Below, one piece after another: positions 41,296 through 52,439 of a stretch of 64,000 nt of DNA (within the stretch, counting starts at the first letter, position 1; each line of letters starts with the position of its first letter). The stretch comes from Sphingomonadales bacterium (lineage in GTDB: Bacteria; Pseudomonadota; Alphaproteobacteria; Sphingomonadales; Sphingomonadaceae): positions 97,773-161,772 of the forward strand of contig JAGWUH010000002.1 of assembly GCA_028868535.1 (NCBI GenBank), written 5' to 3'. The position numbers were made by a program, and so were the translations under genes. The notes below the pieces were generated by a model, which ran no database searches, had not been told where the DNA came from, and worked only from the letters and a program-made list of their open reading frames with translations.

Positions 41296-43623
41296 ATGCG
41301 CCAGAAGGAACTCCGCATCGCGCTGGTCTGCTATGGCGGCATCAGCCTCGCGGTCTACATGCACGGCGTCACCAAGGAGGTGTGGAAGCTCGCCCGCGCC
41401 AGCCGCGCCTTCCACGCCCACGACGAAGCGCGGCCCACCGGCGCCGAGGCGGTCTACGTCGAATTGCTGCAGCACATTGCCGCGCAGCACGGCCTCAAAC
41501 TTCGCGTGCTCACCGACATCGTCGCCGGGGCCAGCGCGGGCGGGATCAACGGCGTCTTCCTCGCCCAGGCGATCCATTCCGGCCAGAGCCTCGAACCGCT
41601 GACCGCGCTGTGGCTCGACCGCGCCGACGTCGACGCGCTCGCCGATCCCGACGCCCACCTCGGCAAGAGCCTGCTCAAGCTCGCCGCCGTCCCGGTCGTC
41701 CACTGGATCCTCTCGCGCCCGGGCAACCTCGTCTCCGCCTCGGTCGCGCCCGAGACCCGCTGGGAAGTGCGCAACAAGCTCTCGCGCTTCGTCCGCTCGC
41801 GCTGGTTCGAGGCGCCGTTCGGCGGCATCGGCTTCTCGCGCGTGCTCGCCGAATCTCTGGACGCCATGGCCGCCTCCCCGGTCGAGGCGCCGCTGCTGCC
41901 GCCCGGCCACCCGCTCGACCTGTTCGTCACCGCCACCGATTTCAAGGGTCACATGGAGGCGATCCGCCTGCACAGCCCACCCCTGGTGGAGGAGAGCGAG
42001 CACCGCCTGTCGATCGGCTTCCGCAGCCCGGTCCCGGACGGTCCCGGCCAGCCGCTTGCCCCGACGCTCGACCTCGTCTTCGCCGCCCGCGCCACCGCCA
42101 GCTTCCCCGGCGCCTTCCCGGCGCTCCAGCCCGGCGAGATCGATCGCCTCGCCGCCGAGCGTGGCCAGCCATGGGACAGCCGCGCCGCCTTTCTCAGCCG
42201 CATCATGCCCGCGCACCAGCAGCGCGGCGATCTCGATGCCGTCTCGCTGATCGACGGCTCGGTGCTGGTCAACGCGCCGTTCGCGGAGGCGATGACGGTC
42301 CTGCGCGACCGCCCCGCCCAGCGCGAGGTCGATCGCCGCTTCGTCTACATCGATCCGCGCCCGCAGCAGGTCGGCGGCGTCACCCGCGGCGATCCGCGCC
42401 CGCCGGGCTTCTTCTCGGTGATCTTCGGCTCGCTGTCGTCGATCCCGCGCGAACAGCCGATCCGCGACAACCTCGAACTGCTCGAACGCCAGTCGCGCGA
42501 GATGACCCGGCTCAACGCCCTCGTCGAGGCGATGCGCGGCGAGGTCGAGGCGGTGGTCGAGAAGACCTTCGGCCGCACACTGTTCTTCGATCACCCCACC
42601 GTCTCGCGCCTCGCCGGTTGGCGCGCCCGTGCCCAGGTGGCCGCCGCCGAACATGCCGGCCTCGCCTGGCACGGCTATGCCCAGCTCAAGTTCACCACCG
42701 TGCTCGATGCGCTCGCCCGCGACATCGCCCTGGCCGCGCCGGGCCTCGGCCCGAACGCGATCGATGCCGTCTACGACCGCCTCGCCCGCCACCTCGCCGT
42801 GGACAGCATGGCCAAGGGCGCCGTCTCGCTCGGCGGCTGGTTCGAGCGCGACCTGCCGCCGGTGGTCCGCTTCCTGCGCGACCACGATCTCGCCTACCGC
42901 ATCCGCCGCCTGCGCCTGCTCGCCCGCCGTCTCGCTGAAACCCCGGACGAGGAAGCCGATGTCGATCGCCCCGCCTGCGAGGCCGCCCGCGACGAGGTCT
43001 ACCGCGCGCTGGCACTCTATTTCGACCGCGAGGCCCTCGCCGCGCTCGGGACCGAGTTTCCCGGCCTGGCCGCCAATGTCATGGCCGATCCCGGCGCGGT
43101 GGTCGACGCCATCGCTTCCCGCCGCCAGCTCGAAACCACGGACACCGTCGTCGATGCCATGCTCGCGCAGGCGTTCGCGGCGATGCCGCCGCCGCTGCGC
43201 CGCCGCGCGCTGCTCACCTACCTCGGCTTCCCGTTCTACGACACGCTGACGCTGCCCTTGCTGCGCGGCGAGGGGCTGACCGAATACGATCCGGTCAAGG
43301 TCGATCGCATCTCGCCCGACGATGCCCCCTCGATCCGCTCCGGCGGCGCCGCCGCCACCCTGCGCGGGGTCGAATTCTACAATTTCGGCGCCTTCTTCAG
43401 CCGCACCTACCGCGAGAACGACTATCTCTGGGGCCGCCTCCACGGCGCCGAACGCATGATCGACCTCGTCGCCTCGGCCGTCCCCGGCGGGCTGGCGGAA
43501 GGCGAACTCCGCAAGGCCAAGCGCGCGCTGTTCCTGGCGGTGCTGGACGAGGAGGAACCACGGCTGCGCGCGGATGCCGGGCTGGTTTCCGGCATCCGCG
43601 AAGAAGTCCTGCGCAAACTCTAG
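41296..43623 (+). CDS. Patatin-like phospholipase, large (DUF3376-type) architecture
   Basis: IALVCYGGISLAVYMHGVTKEVWKL, VAGASAGGINGVFLA (GxSxG), 775 aa. Confidence 0.85.
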   Translation: MRQKELRIALVCYGGISLAVYMHGVTKEVWKLARASRAFHAHDEARPTGAEAVYVELLQHIAAQHGLKLRVLTDIVAGASAGGINGVFLAQAIHSGQSLEPLTALWLDRADVDALADPDAHLGKSLLKLAAVPVVHWILSRPGNLVSASVAPETRWEVRNKLSRFVRSRWFEAPFGGIGFSRVLAESLDAMAASPVEAPLLPPGHPLDLFVTATDFKGHMEAIRLHSPPLVEESEHRLSIGFRSPVPDGPGQPLAPTLDLVFAARATASFPGAFPALQPGEIDRLAAERGQPWDSRAAFLSRIMPAHQQRGDLDAVSLIDGSVLVNAPFAEAMTVLRDRPAQREVDRRFVYIDPRPQQVGGVTRGDPRPPGFFSVIFGSLSSIPREQPIRDNLELLERQSREMTRLNALVEAMRGEVEAVVEKTFGRTLFFDHPTVSRLAGWRARAQVAAAEHAGLAWHGYAQLKFTTVLDALARDIALAAPGLGPNAIDAVYDRLARHLAVDSMAKGAVSLGGWFERDLPPVVRFLRDHDLAYRIRRLRLLARRLAETPDEEADVDRPACEAARDEVYRALALYFDREALAALGTEFPGLAANVMADPGAVVDAIASRRQLETTDTVVDAMLAQAFAAMPPPLRRRALLTYLGFPFYDTLTLPLLRGEGLTEYDPVKVDRISPDDAPSIRSGGAAATLRGVEFYNFGAFFSRTYRENDYLWGRLHGAERMIDLVASAVPGGLAEGELRKAKRALFLAVLDEEEPRLRADAGLVSGIREEVLRKL

Positions 43624-43662
43624 GCGCGGAGGTGCTGCAACCCGGTCAGCCCTCGCCCCGCG

Positions 43663-44799
43663 TTATTCGGTCAGCCCCTCCCAGGCATCCTTCAGCCGCT
43701 CGAAGAATCCCTTCGACTGCGGGCATTCCTCGCCAGTTTCGGTGCCCTGCAGTTCGCGCAGCAGTTCCTTCTGCCGGGCGGTCAGCTTGGTCGGCGTCTC
43801 GACGACAATCTCGATGACGAGGTCGCCCACCCCGCGCCCGTTGAGCGCCGGCATGCCCGCGCCGCGCTTGCGCAACTGCTTGCCCGACTGGATGCCGGCG
43901 GGAATGCCGATCTCGTGCTTCTTGCCGTCGAGCCCGGGAATGGCGATCTCGCCGCCCAGCGCCGCGGTGGTGAAGCTGATCGGCACGCGGGTGATCAGCG
44001 TGCTGCCGTCGCGGTCGAAAACCGCGTGCCGGCGCAAGTGGACGAAGATGTAGAGATCGCCGGCCGGCGCGCCGTTCGGCCCGGCCTCGCCCTTGCCGGG
44101 CACGCGGATGCGGGTGCCGTTGTCGACCCCCGCCGGCACCGCCACTTCCAGCTTCTGCGGCTTGTCGACCCGGCCCTCGCCATGGCACGAACGGCACGGC
44201 TTCTCGATCACCTCGCCGCGACCATGGCAGGTCGGGCAGGTCCGCTCGACCATGAAGAAGCCCTGCTGCGCGCGCACCTTGCCGTGGCCGCCGCACATCG
44301 TGCAGCGCCGCGCGCCGGTGCCCGGCTCCGCGCCGCTGCCGCCGCACGGATCGCAGGTCTGCGCGACCTCGATCTCGATCTCGATGGTCTTGCCGTGGAA
44401 CGCCTCGTCGAGCCCGATCTCCAGGTCATAGCGCAAGTCCGCGCCGCGCCGCGCCTGCTGGCGCCCGCCTCCGCCCCCGCCGAAGGCAGAGCCGAAGATC
44501 GATTCGAAGATGTCGCCGATGTCGCCAAAGCCGGCGCCCTCGAACCCCCCGCCGCCGCCCGGCCCGCCGTTCTGAAACGCGGCATGGCCGAAACGGTCAT
44601 AGGCCGCGCGCTTCTGCGGGTCCTTCAGGCACTCGTAGGCGGCATTCACCGCCTTGAACTTCGCCTCGCTCTCGCCGCAGCCCGGATTGCGGTCCGGGTG
44701 ATACTTCATCGCGAGCTTGCGATAGGCGCTCTTGAGCGCGGCATCGTCCGCCGTCCGCTCGACCTCGAGCAACTCGTAGAAATCGACTTCAACCGACAT
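43663..44799 (-). CDS. dnaJ: Chaperone DnaJ
   Basis: J-domain [10 protein letters not shown] region, four CxxCxGxG zinc repeats. Confidence 0.97.
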   Translation of the reverse strand: MSVEVDFYELLEVERTADDAALKSAYRKLAMKYHPDRNPGCGESEAKFKAVNAAYECLKDPQKRAAYDRFGHAAFQNGGPGGGGGFEGAGFGDIGDIFESIFGSAFGGGGGGRQQARRGADLRYDLEIGLDEAFHGKTIEIEIEVAQTCDPCGGSGAEPGTGARRCTMCGGHGKVRAQQGFFMVERTCPTCHGRGEVIEKPCRSCHGEGRVDKPQKLEVAVPAGVDNGTRIRVPGKGEAGPNGAPAGDLYIFVHLRRHAVFDRDGSTLITRVPISFTTAALGGEIAIPGLDGKKHEIGIPAGIQSGKQLRKRGAGMPALNGRGVGDLVIEIVVETPTKLTARQKELLRELQGTETGEECPQSKGFFERLKDAWEGLTE

Positions 44800-44867
44800 G
44801 TGCGGTCCCCCAACACATGGTGCCGCCCACCCCTTCGAGCAGGCGGCGCCATGGTTTCATCGTCGGA

Positions 44868-46778
<1,911 letters not shown>

Positions 46779-46865
46779 GTATGCCCATTCCTCACGTCAG
46801 ATGTTGACACCGCGCAGGTGGCTCCCGAAACCCGGCAAGACACATCGGCGGCTCGATGACGGGCG

Positions 46866-46895
46866 CGATATAGGTGCGGTTTTTCTTGGCACAAG
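46866..46895 (-). promoter_or_regulatory. Candidate RpoH (sigma-32) promoter for dnaK
   Basis: Minus strand CTTGTG-N15-CCTATAT resembles alphaproteobacterial heat-shock consensus CTTGAC-N16-17-CYTATNT. Confidence 0.55.
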
Positions 46896-46972
46896 GGCAT
46901 GGCGGCATTAGCGCGTGACCCGAACTGGACCAGAGTCGCACAGCCGTTGCGAATTGCGGGGAGCCACCGGAA

Positions 46973-47485
46973 ATGAAGCGCTTGTTGATCGCCGCGTCGC
47001 TGGGCCTGGTGGCGCTGTCCGCCTGCCATCGCGACAGCGAAAAGGCCGCCGAAACTGCCGCCGCGCAGGCCCCCGTGGTCACCGACGCCCGCCTCGTCCT
47101 GCCCGCCGTCGCCGGCCGCCCGGGCGCGCTCTACTTCACCGCCGCCAACCCCGGCAACGCCCCCCTGCGGCTGACCGGGATCGCCGTCGCCGGCACCGGC
47201 AAGGCCGAAATGCACGAGACCGTCGGCGGAGCGATGAAGCCGCTGCCGCAGCTGGACATCGCCGCCGGCGACGTCGCCCGCTTCGAGCCCGGCGCCCGCC
47301 ACGTCATGGTCTTCGACATCGCCCCCGCAACCCGGGCCGGCGGCACCATCGAGGCAACCTTCCGCTTCGGCGATCGCGCGGTCACCGCCCCGGCCAGGGT
47401 CCAGGCTGCCGGCGATGCCATGGCCGACGCGCCGGCGATGGACATGTCGCACATGGACATGCCCCACCCGGACCACGCGCACTGA
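46973..47485 (+). CDS. Copper chaperone PCu(A)C family lipoprotein
   Basis: Lipobox LSAC; EMHETV..M and H/M metal-ligand spacing typical of PCuAC; C-terminal MDMSHMDMPHPDHAH. Confidence 0.88.
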   Translation: MKRLLIAASLGLVALSACHRDSEKAAETAAAQAPVVTDARLVLPAVAGRPGALYFTAANPGNAPLRLTGIAVAGTGKAEMHETVGGAMKPLPQLDIAAGDVARFEPGARHVMVFDIAPATRAGGTIEATFRFGDRAVTAPARVQAAGDAMADAPAMDMSHMDMPHPDHAH

Positions 47486-47943
47486 CCACGCGCCCGCTCA
47501 CCCCGGGCGAGATCGCCCTCGTCGCCTCGGTGTTCGGCGATGCCGTCGATTGCGCGCCGGTCCGCCTGCATCGTCGCCGCTGGTGGCCGCTGCAACCGCG
47601 ATCCGTCGTCATGGCCCCCTGCGGCGACATCCACTTCCCGCCGGCCTGCCCCCACTGGCGCGACGATTTCGCCGCCGCCGATATCGCGTTACAAGGTCTG
47701 TTCATCCACGAGATGACGCACGTCTGGCAGGCGCAGCAGCGCGGCCGCTTCTACCTGCCGCTGCACCGCCACCCGTTCTGCCGCTATCGCTACCGGTTGC
47801 AGCCGGGCAAGCCGTTCGCCGCCTATGGCATAGAACAGCAGGCGGAAATCGTCCGCCACGCGTTCCTCGCCCGCATGGGAAGCCGCCCCGCGCACGCCGG
47901 CGAAGCGGCGGCGCTGGAGCGGCTCCTCCCGTTCAGGGCCTGA
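47482..47943 (+). CDS. HExxH-motif protein of unknown function (apparent CTG start)
   Basis: ALQGLFIHEMTHVWQAQQRGRFY (HExxH); no ATG/GTG at the expected N-terminus, CTG overlaps upstream TGA. Confidence 0.7.
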   Translation: MTTRPLTPGEIALVASVFGDAVDCAPVRLHRRRWWPLQPRSVVMAPCGDIHFPPACPHWRDDFAAADIALQGLFIHEMTHVWQAQQRGRFYLPLHRHPFCRYRYRLQPGKPFAAYGIEQQAEIVRHAFLARMGSRPAHAGEAAALERLLPFRA

Positions 47944-47961
47944 ACGGAACGCGTTGCGGGA

Positions 47962-48225
47962 TCAGTTGCAGCTGACGCGATGCTCGTAGCCATCGCGGTC
48001 GCGGCGATAGCAATAACCGTCGTTCTTCTTGATCAGCGAACCGCCGACCGCGCCGGCCGCGGCACCGATCGCCGCGCCGGCCAGCGCATCACCGCCGGTC
48101 GCGGCGCCGATCAGCGCACCGGCGGCGCCACCGGCAGCGGCGCCTTCGCCGCCATAGTTCTCGGCACATCCGGCCAGGCCCAGCGCGGCGGCCAGGACGA
48201 TGGGGGTAAAGGTGCGTATCTTCAT
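47962..48225 (-). CDS. Glycine-zipper lipoprotein
   Basis: Lipobox LAGC; GGAAGALIGAATGGDALAGAAIGAAAGAVGGSLIKK. Confidence 0.8.
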   Translation of the reverse strand: MKIRTFTPIVLAAALGLAGCAENYGGEGAAAGGAAGALIGAATGGDALAGAAIGAAAGAVGGSLIKKNDGYCYRRDRDGYEHRVSCN

Positions 48226-48314
48226 GATCGTGCTCCCATAAGGTGCCCCCTCATGGGTCAACTACGCGGTGCCGCCACGATGGTTCCCCGGCCATGCAGC
48301 CGATTGCGCCGCGG

Positions 48315-49094
48315 TCACACGCGCGGCATCGCCCCGCGATAGCCCGGTTCCGCCGGTTCGCCGAAATCGCCGAACAGCACGTCGATTCGCCGCTCGATCG
48401 CCGGTTTCATGTCCGGGTGCGAGATCACGTGCAGCCGGTTGTCCTCGATCGCCCGGCACACCGCCCGCCCCAGCCAGACCGCGCCCATCGGCACCATCGA
48501 ACTGATCCTGCCGACCTGCTGGTCGGCCATCCGGCTCTTCGTCAGCCCCGGATAGAGGATCGAGACGCCGACCCCATGCGGCGCCAGCTCCTGATGCAAG
48601 GCCTCGGACATCCCCGCCACCGCGAACTTGCTCGCCGAATAGACCGAAAACGTCCCGAACGGGATCAGCCCGTTGGCCGACGACACGTTGACCACGTGTC
48701 CCGATCGCCGCGCCTTCATCCCGCCGACGAAAGCCTTGCAGCCCAGGAACACGCCCTTGACGTTGACCGCCATCAGCCGGTCGTACTCGGCATCGGCCAC
48801 GTCCTCGATCGGCTTGAACGGGTGCGAAAGCCCGGCATTGTTGACCAGTACGTCGACCGGCCCCAGCTTGCCCTCGACCTCGGCCTTCATCGCCGCCCAG
48901 CTTGCCGGATCGGTCACGTCCAGCGCCACCGTCAGCAGCCGACCGCCCAGCCGCTCGTTCTCCTCGGCCATGTGCGCGGCGGAGATATCGGCGATCGCCA
49001 CCCGCACGCCCTTCTCCAGCAGCGCCTCGGCAATTCCCGCGCCGATCCCGCTGCCGCCCCCCGTCACCACCGCCACCTTGCCGTTCAGGTCCAT
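48315..49094 (-). CDS. Short-chain dehydrogenase/reductase
   Basis: GKVAVVTGGGSGIGAGIAEAL (TGxxxGxG), VLVNNAG, YSASKFAV. Confidence 0.92.
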   Translation of the reverse strand: MDLNGKVAVVTGGGSGIGAGIAEALLEKGVRVAIADISAAHMAEENERLGGRLLTVALDVTDPASWAAMKAEVEGKLGPVDVLVNNAGLSHPFKPIEDVADAEYDRLMAVNVKGVFLGCKAFVGGMKARRSGHVVNVSSANGLIPFGTFSVYSASKFAVAGMSEALHQELAPHGVGVSILYPGLTKSRMADQQVGRISSMVPMGAVWLGRAVCRAIEDNRLHVISHPDMKPAIERRIDVLFGDFGEPAEPGYRGAMPRV

Positions 49095-49137
49095 GCGTCG
49101 CTCTCCCTTTCCCGGCATTCTTACGACAGGCCGTCGC

Positions 49138-49176
49138 AAAGAAAACCCCCGCCGATGCTCATCGCACCGGCGGGGG
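49138..49176 (-). terminator. Rho-independent terminator for the minus-strand hrcA-grpE transcript
   Basis: Minus strand CCCCCGCCG-loop-CGGCGGGGG followed by TTTTCTTT. Confidence 0.8.
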
Positions 49177-49201
49177 AATCTTTGGATAGAACGGAACCAA
49201 A

Positions 49202-49342
49202 GGTTGCGTGTGGATTTGGCTCAGGCTGGAGCGAGAATGGCTGGCTTCGAGAACCGCCGCGCAGCGTACTTCAGTACGTGAGCACCGGAAGCGCAGAAGA
49301 CGGCCGTTCGCAGCCCAGCATGGGACAAATCCGCACGCAAGC
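49202..49342. repeat. 141-nt palindromic structured repeat, copy 2
   Basis: Same 141-nt length and core (GGAGCGAGAATGGCTGGCT...GAGCACCGGAAG...GACGGCCGTTCGCAGCCCA) as 25282-25422; outer stem GGTTGCGTGTGGATTTG/CAAATCCGCACGCAAGC differs in sequence but still pairs. Confidence 0.88.
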
Positions 49343-49878
49343 TATTCCGGCTTCTTCGCCACCGCCACCATCGCCGGCCGCAGCAGCCGGTCCTTGATCA
49401 TGTAGCCGGCCGCCAGTTCCTGGATCACCGTGCCCGGCTCGGCGTCGGCGTGCGGCACCTCGATCATCGCCTGGTGCTGGTTGGGGTCCAGCGGCAGGCC
49501 GACAGCGGCGACACGCACGATCCCGTGGCTGGTGAACACCTTCTCGATCTCGCGCCCGGTCGCCTCCAGCCCGGCGACCAGCGCCTTGAGCTTCTCGTCC
49601 TCGCGCAGTTCCGCCGGAATCGCCTCCAGCGCGCGCGACAGGTTGTCGGCCACCGACAGCACGTCGCGGGCAAACCCGGTCGCGGCATAGGCACGCGCGT
49701 CGGCAATGTCCTTTTCCAGCCGCCGGCGCACGTTCTGCGTGTCCGCCTTGGCGTAAAGCACCTCCTGCTTCACCGCCTCCAGCTCCGCTTCCAGCGCGGC
49801 CAGCCGCTCCATCTCGGCGCCCTCGGCCTTTGCCGCCACGGCGGCCTCGTCCTGCGGCGGGGTCGTTTCTTCGCTCAT
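49342..49878 (-). CDS. grpE: Nucleotide exchange factor GrpE
   Basis: LYAKADTQNVRRRLEKDIADA, PNQHQAMIEVPHADAEPGTVIQELAAGYMIKDRLLRPAMV. Confidence 0.96.
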   Translation of the reverse strand: MSEETTPPQDEAAVAAKAEGAEMERLAALEAELEAVKQEVLYAKADTQNVRRRLEKDIADARAYAATGFARDVLSVADNLSRALEAIPAELREDEKLKALVAGLEATGREIEKVFTSHGIVRVAAVGLPLDPNQHQAMIEVPHADAEPGTVIQELAAGYMIKDRLLRPAMVAVAKKPE

Positions 49879-49900
49879 CATGTTCCCTGAAATTCCGATG

Positions 49901-50962
49901 TCAGCCAATCAGCTTGCCCAGCGCGCCCATTTTCGAGAGCGCCTGCGCGGTGAAATCCACCATGGGGACGACGCGCGCATAATTCAACCGCGTCGGCCCG
50001 ATAACCCCCACCACGCCGACCACCCGCCCATCGCGATCGCGATAGGGCGAGGCGATCACCGACGAACCCGAAAGCGCGAACAGCCGGTTCTCCGAGCCTA
50101 TGAAGATCCGCGTCGCCTCGGCCTCGCGCGCCAGGTCGAGCAGCTCCGCCACCGATTGCTTGTTCTCGAGATCGTCGAGCAGCGATCGCACCCGGTCGAG
50201 ATCGTGCAACGCCGCCTCGTCGAGCAGGTTGGATGCGCCGCGCACGATCAGCACCGGCCGCTGCGCCGCATCCTCGCTCCACACCGCCAGCCCGCGCTCG
50301 ACGAGATCGCGGCTCGCCGCGTCGAGCGCCGATCGCCCGCCGGCGATCTCGGCGCGCATCGCCGCCGCCGCATCGGCCAGCGTCCGCCCCGCCAGCCGCG
50401 CCGAGATGTAGTTCGATGCCTCGACGAGCGCGCTCGCCGGCACGCCGTCGGGCAGCGTCACCACCCGGTTCTCGATCGCGCCGTCCTCGCCCACCAGCAC
50501 CGCCAGCGCCCGCCCCGGCGACAGGTGCACCAGGCTCAGTTGCGCCAGTCGCGGATCGCGCCGCGGCACCATCACCACCCCGGCCGCGGCGGAAAGCTCG
50601 GACAGCAACGACGATGTCGCCGCCAGCGCCGCCTCGATCGGCCCCGGTTCCGCCAGGCGCCGCTCGATCGCCGCCCGCTCCTGCGCGGTCGGCTCCGCCA
50701 CCTGCATCATCCCGTCGACGAACAGCCTGAGCCCGCTCTCGGTCGGCACCCGCCCGGCGCTGGTATGCGGATGCCCGAGCAGCCCCAGCCCCTCCAGGTC
50801 CGCCAGCACCGACCGGATCGAGGCCGAGGACAGTTGCAGCGATCCTTCCCCGGCCAGCGCCTTGGATCCCACCGGCAGCCCCGTCGCCAGATAGCCCTCG
50901 ACCACCATCCGGAAGATGTCCCGGGCACGTGCGGTCAGTTCGGAAACGGGCGGTGTCGGCAT
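49901..50962 (-). CDS. hrcA: Heat-inducible transcription repressor HrcA
   Basis: [44 protein letters not shown] winged HTH. Confidence 0.96.
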   Translation of the reverse strand: MPTPPVSELTARARDIFRMVVEGYLATGLPVGSKALAGEGSLQLSSASIRSVLADLEGLGLLGHPHTSAGRVPTESGLRLFVDGMMQVAEPTAQERAAIERRLAEPGPIEAALAATSSLLSELSAAAGVVMVPRRDPRLAQLSLVHLSPGRALAVLVGEDGAIENRVVTLPDGVPASALVEASNYISARLAGRTLADAAAAMRAEIAGGRSALDAASRDLVERGLAVWSEDAAQRPVLIVRGASNLLDEAALHDLDRVRSLLDDLENKQSVAELLDLAREAEATRIFIGSENRLFALSGSSVIASPYRDRDGRVVGVVGVIGPTRLNYARVVPMVDFTAQALSKMGALGKLIG

Positions 50963-51084
50963 CGTGCCCCCTATCTAGGCAAATCGCTCCCGGGTGCAAT
51001 CGCCGCGGCGGGGTTCCTTTCACGTGCCAATCGGGTAAAGCGCCGCCAACCAGACACGACACCAGACACGACAAAGGAAACCCG

Positions 51085-51801
51085 ATGCGCCCCTCCGGCC
51101 GTACCCCCGACGAAATGCGCGATATCGAGATCGTCACCCAGTTCACCAAGCACGCCGAAGGTTCGTGCCTGATCTCGTTCGGCGATACCCGCGTGCTCGT
51201 CACCGCCTCGGTCGAGGAAAAGGTGCCGCCGTTCCTGCGCGGCAAGGGCGAGGGCTGGGTCACCGGTGAATACTCGATGCTCCCCCGCGCCACCCACACC
51301 CGCGGCAGCCGCGAGGCCGCCAAGGGCAAGCAGTCGGGGCGCACCCAGGAAATCCAGCGCCTGATCGGCCGTTCCCTGCGCGCCGTGACGGACTTCAAGA
51401 AGCTGGGTGAGCGCCAGATCACCATCGACTGCGACGTGCTCCAGGCCGATGGCGGCACCCGCACCGCGTCGATCTCGGGCGCCTGGGTCGCGCTGCGCCT
51501 CGCGGTCAACAAGCTGATGGCCGAAGGCAAGATCAAGGAAGACCCGATCAGCGGCAAGGTCGCCGCCGTCTCCTGCGGCATCGTCAAGGGCGTCCCCGTG
51601 CTCGATCTCGACTACATCGAGGACTCCTCGGCCGACGCCGACGCCAACTTCGTGCTGATCGAAGGCGGCCTGATCGCCGAAGTCCAGGCCACGGCCGAAG
51701 GCGCGACTTACGACGAGGAAGGCCTGCTCCGCCTGCTGCGCCTCGCCCGCATCGGCTGCGACCGCATCTTCGCCGCGCAGGAAAAGGCGATCAACGGATG
51801 A
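51085..51801 (+). CDS. rph: Ribonuclease PH
   Basis: [66 protein letters not shown]. Confidence 0.97.
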   Translation: MRPSGRTPDEMRDIEIVTQFTKHAEGSCLISFGDTRVLVTASVEEKVPPFLRGKGEGWVTGEYSMLPRATHTRGSREAAKGKQSGRTQEIQRLIGRSLRAVTDFKKLGERQITIDCDVLQADGGTRTASISGAWVALRLAVNKLMAEGKIKEDPISGKVAAVSCGIVKGVPVLDLDYIEDSSADADANFVLIEGGLIAEVQATAEGATYDEEGLLRLLRLARIGCDRIFAAQEKAING

Positions 51802-52430
51802 GCGCGCTCCCCAAGCTCGCCGGCAAGCTGGTCATCGCCACGCACAACGCCGGCAAGCTCCGGGAGATCCAGGCCCTGCTCGCGCCCTACGGGATCGAGT
51901 GCCTGTCCGCCGGCCAGCTCGGCCTGCCCGAGCCGGCCGAGACCGGCACCACCTTCGTCGCCAACGCGCTGATCAAGGCCCGCGCCGCCGCCGAAGCCTC
52001 GCAGCTTCCAGCGCTCGCCGACGATTCCGGCCTCTGCGTCGCTGCGCTCGATGGCCGTCCCGGCGTCTACACCGCCGATTGGGCCGAACGGCAACCGTAC
52101 GAAGGCGGGCCGGGGCGTGACTGGTACATGGCCATGGGCAAGGTCGAGGGCAAGCTCGCGGAGCAAGGCCCGGCGGTCGACCGTTCCGCCCATTTCGCGT
52201 GCGTGCTGGCGATCGCCTGGCCCGACGGCACCGATGCCGTCTACGAAGGCCGCGTCCACGGCACGCTGACATGGCCGCCGCGCGGCACGCTCGGCTTCGG
52301 CTACGACCCGGTGTTCGTGCCCCACGGCGACACCCGCACGTTCGCCGAGCTCGATCCGGCGGAAAAGCACGCGATCAGCCACCGCGCCGACGCCTTCGCC
52401 AAGCTGGTCGCCGATCAGTTCGCCGTGTAA
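51798..52430 (+). CDS. rdgB: XTP/dITP pyrophosphatase RdgB/HAM1
   Basis: [54 protein letters not shown]. Confidence 0.96.
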   Translation: MSALPKLAGKLVIATHNAGKLREIQALLAPYGIECLSAGQLGLPEPAETGTTFVANALIKARAAAEASQLPALADDSGLCVAALDGRPGVYTADWAERQPYEGGPGRDWYMAMGKVEGKLAEQGPAVDRSAHFACVLAIAWPDGTDAVYEGRVHGTLTWPPRGTLGFGYDPVFVPHGDTRTFAELDPAEKHAISHRADAFAKLVADQFAV

Positions 52431-52439
52431 CGTCCGCGC

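Noticed and set aside
40204-43443. 1079-aa minus-strand ORF opposite the acyltransferase/patatin genes
   Set aside because: Antisense shadow of GC3-rich codons; low-complexity E/G/H/R/Q composition with no domain, while the plus strand encodes recognisable proteins
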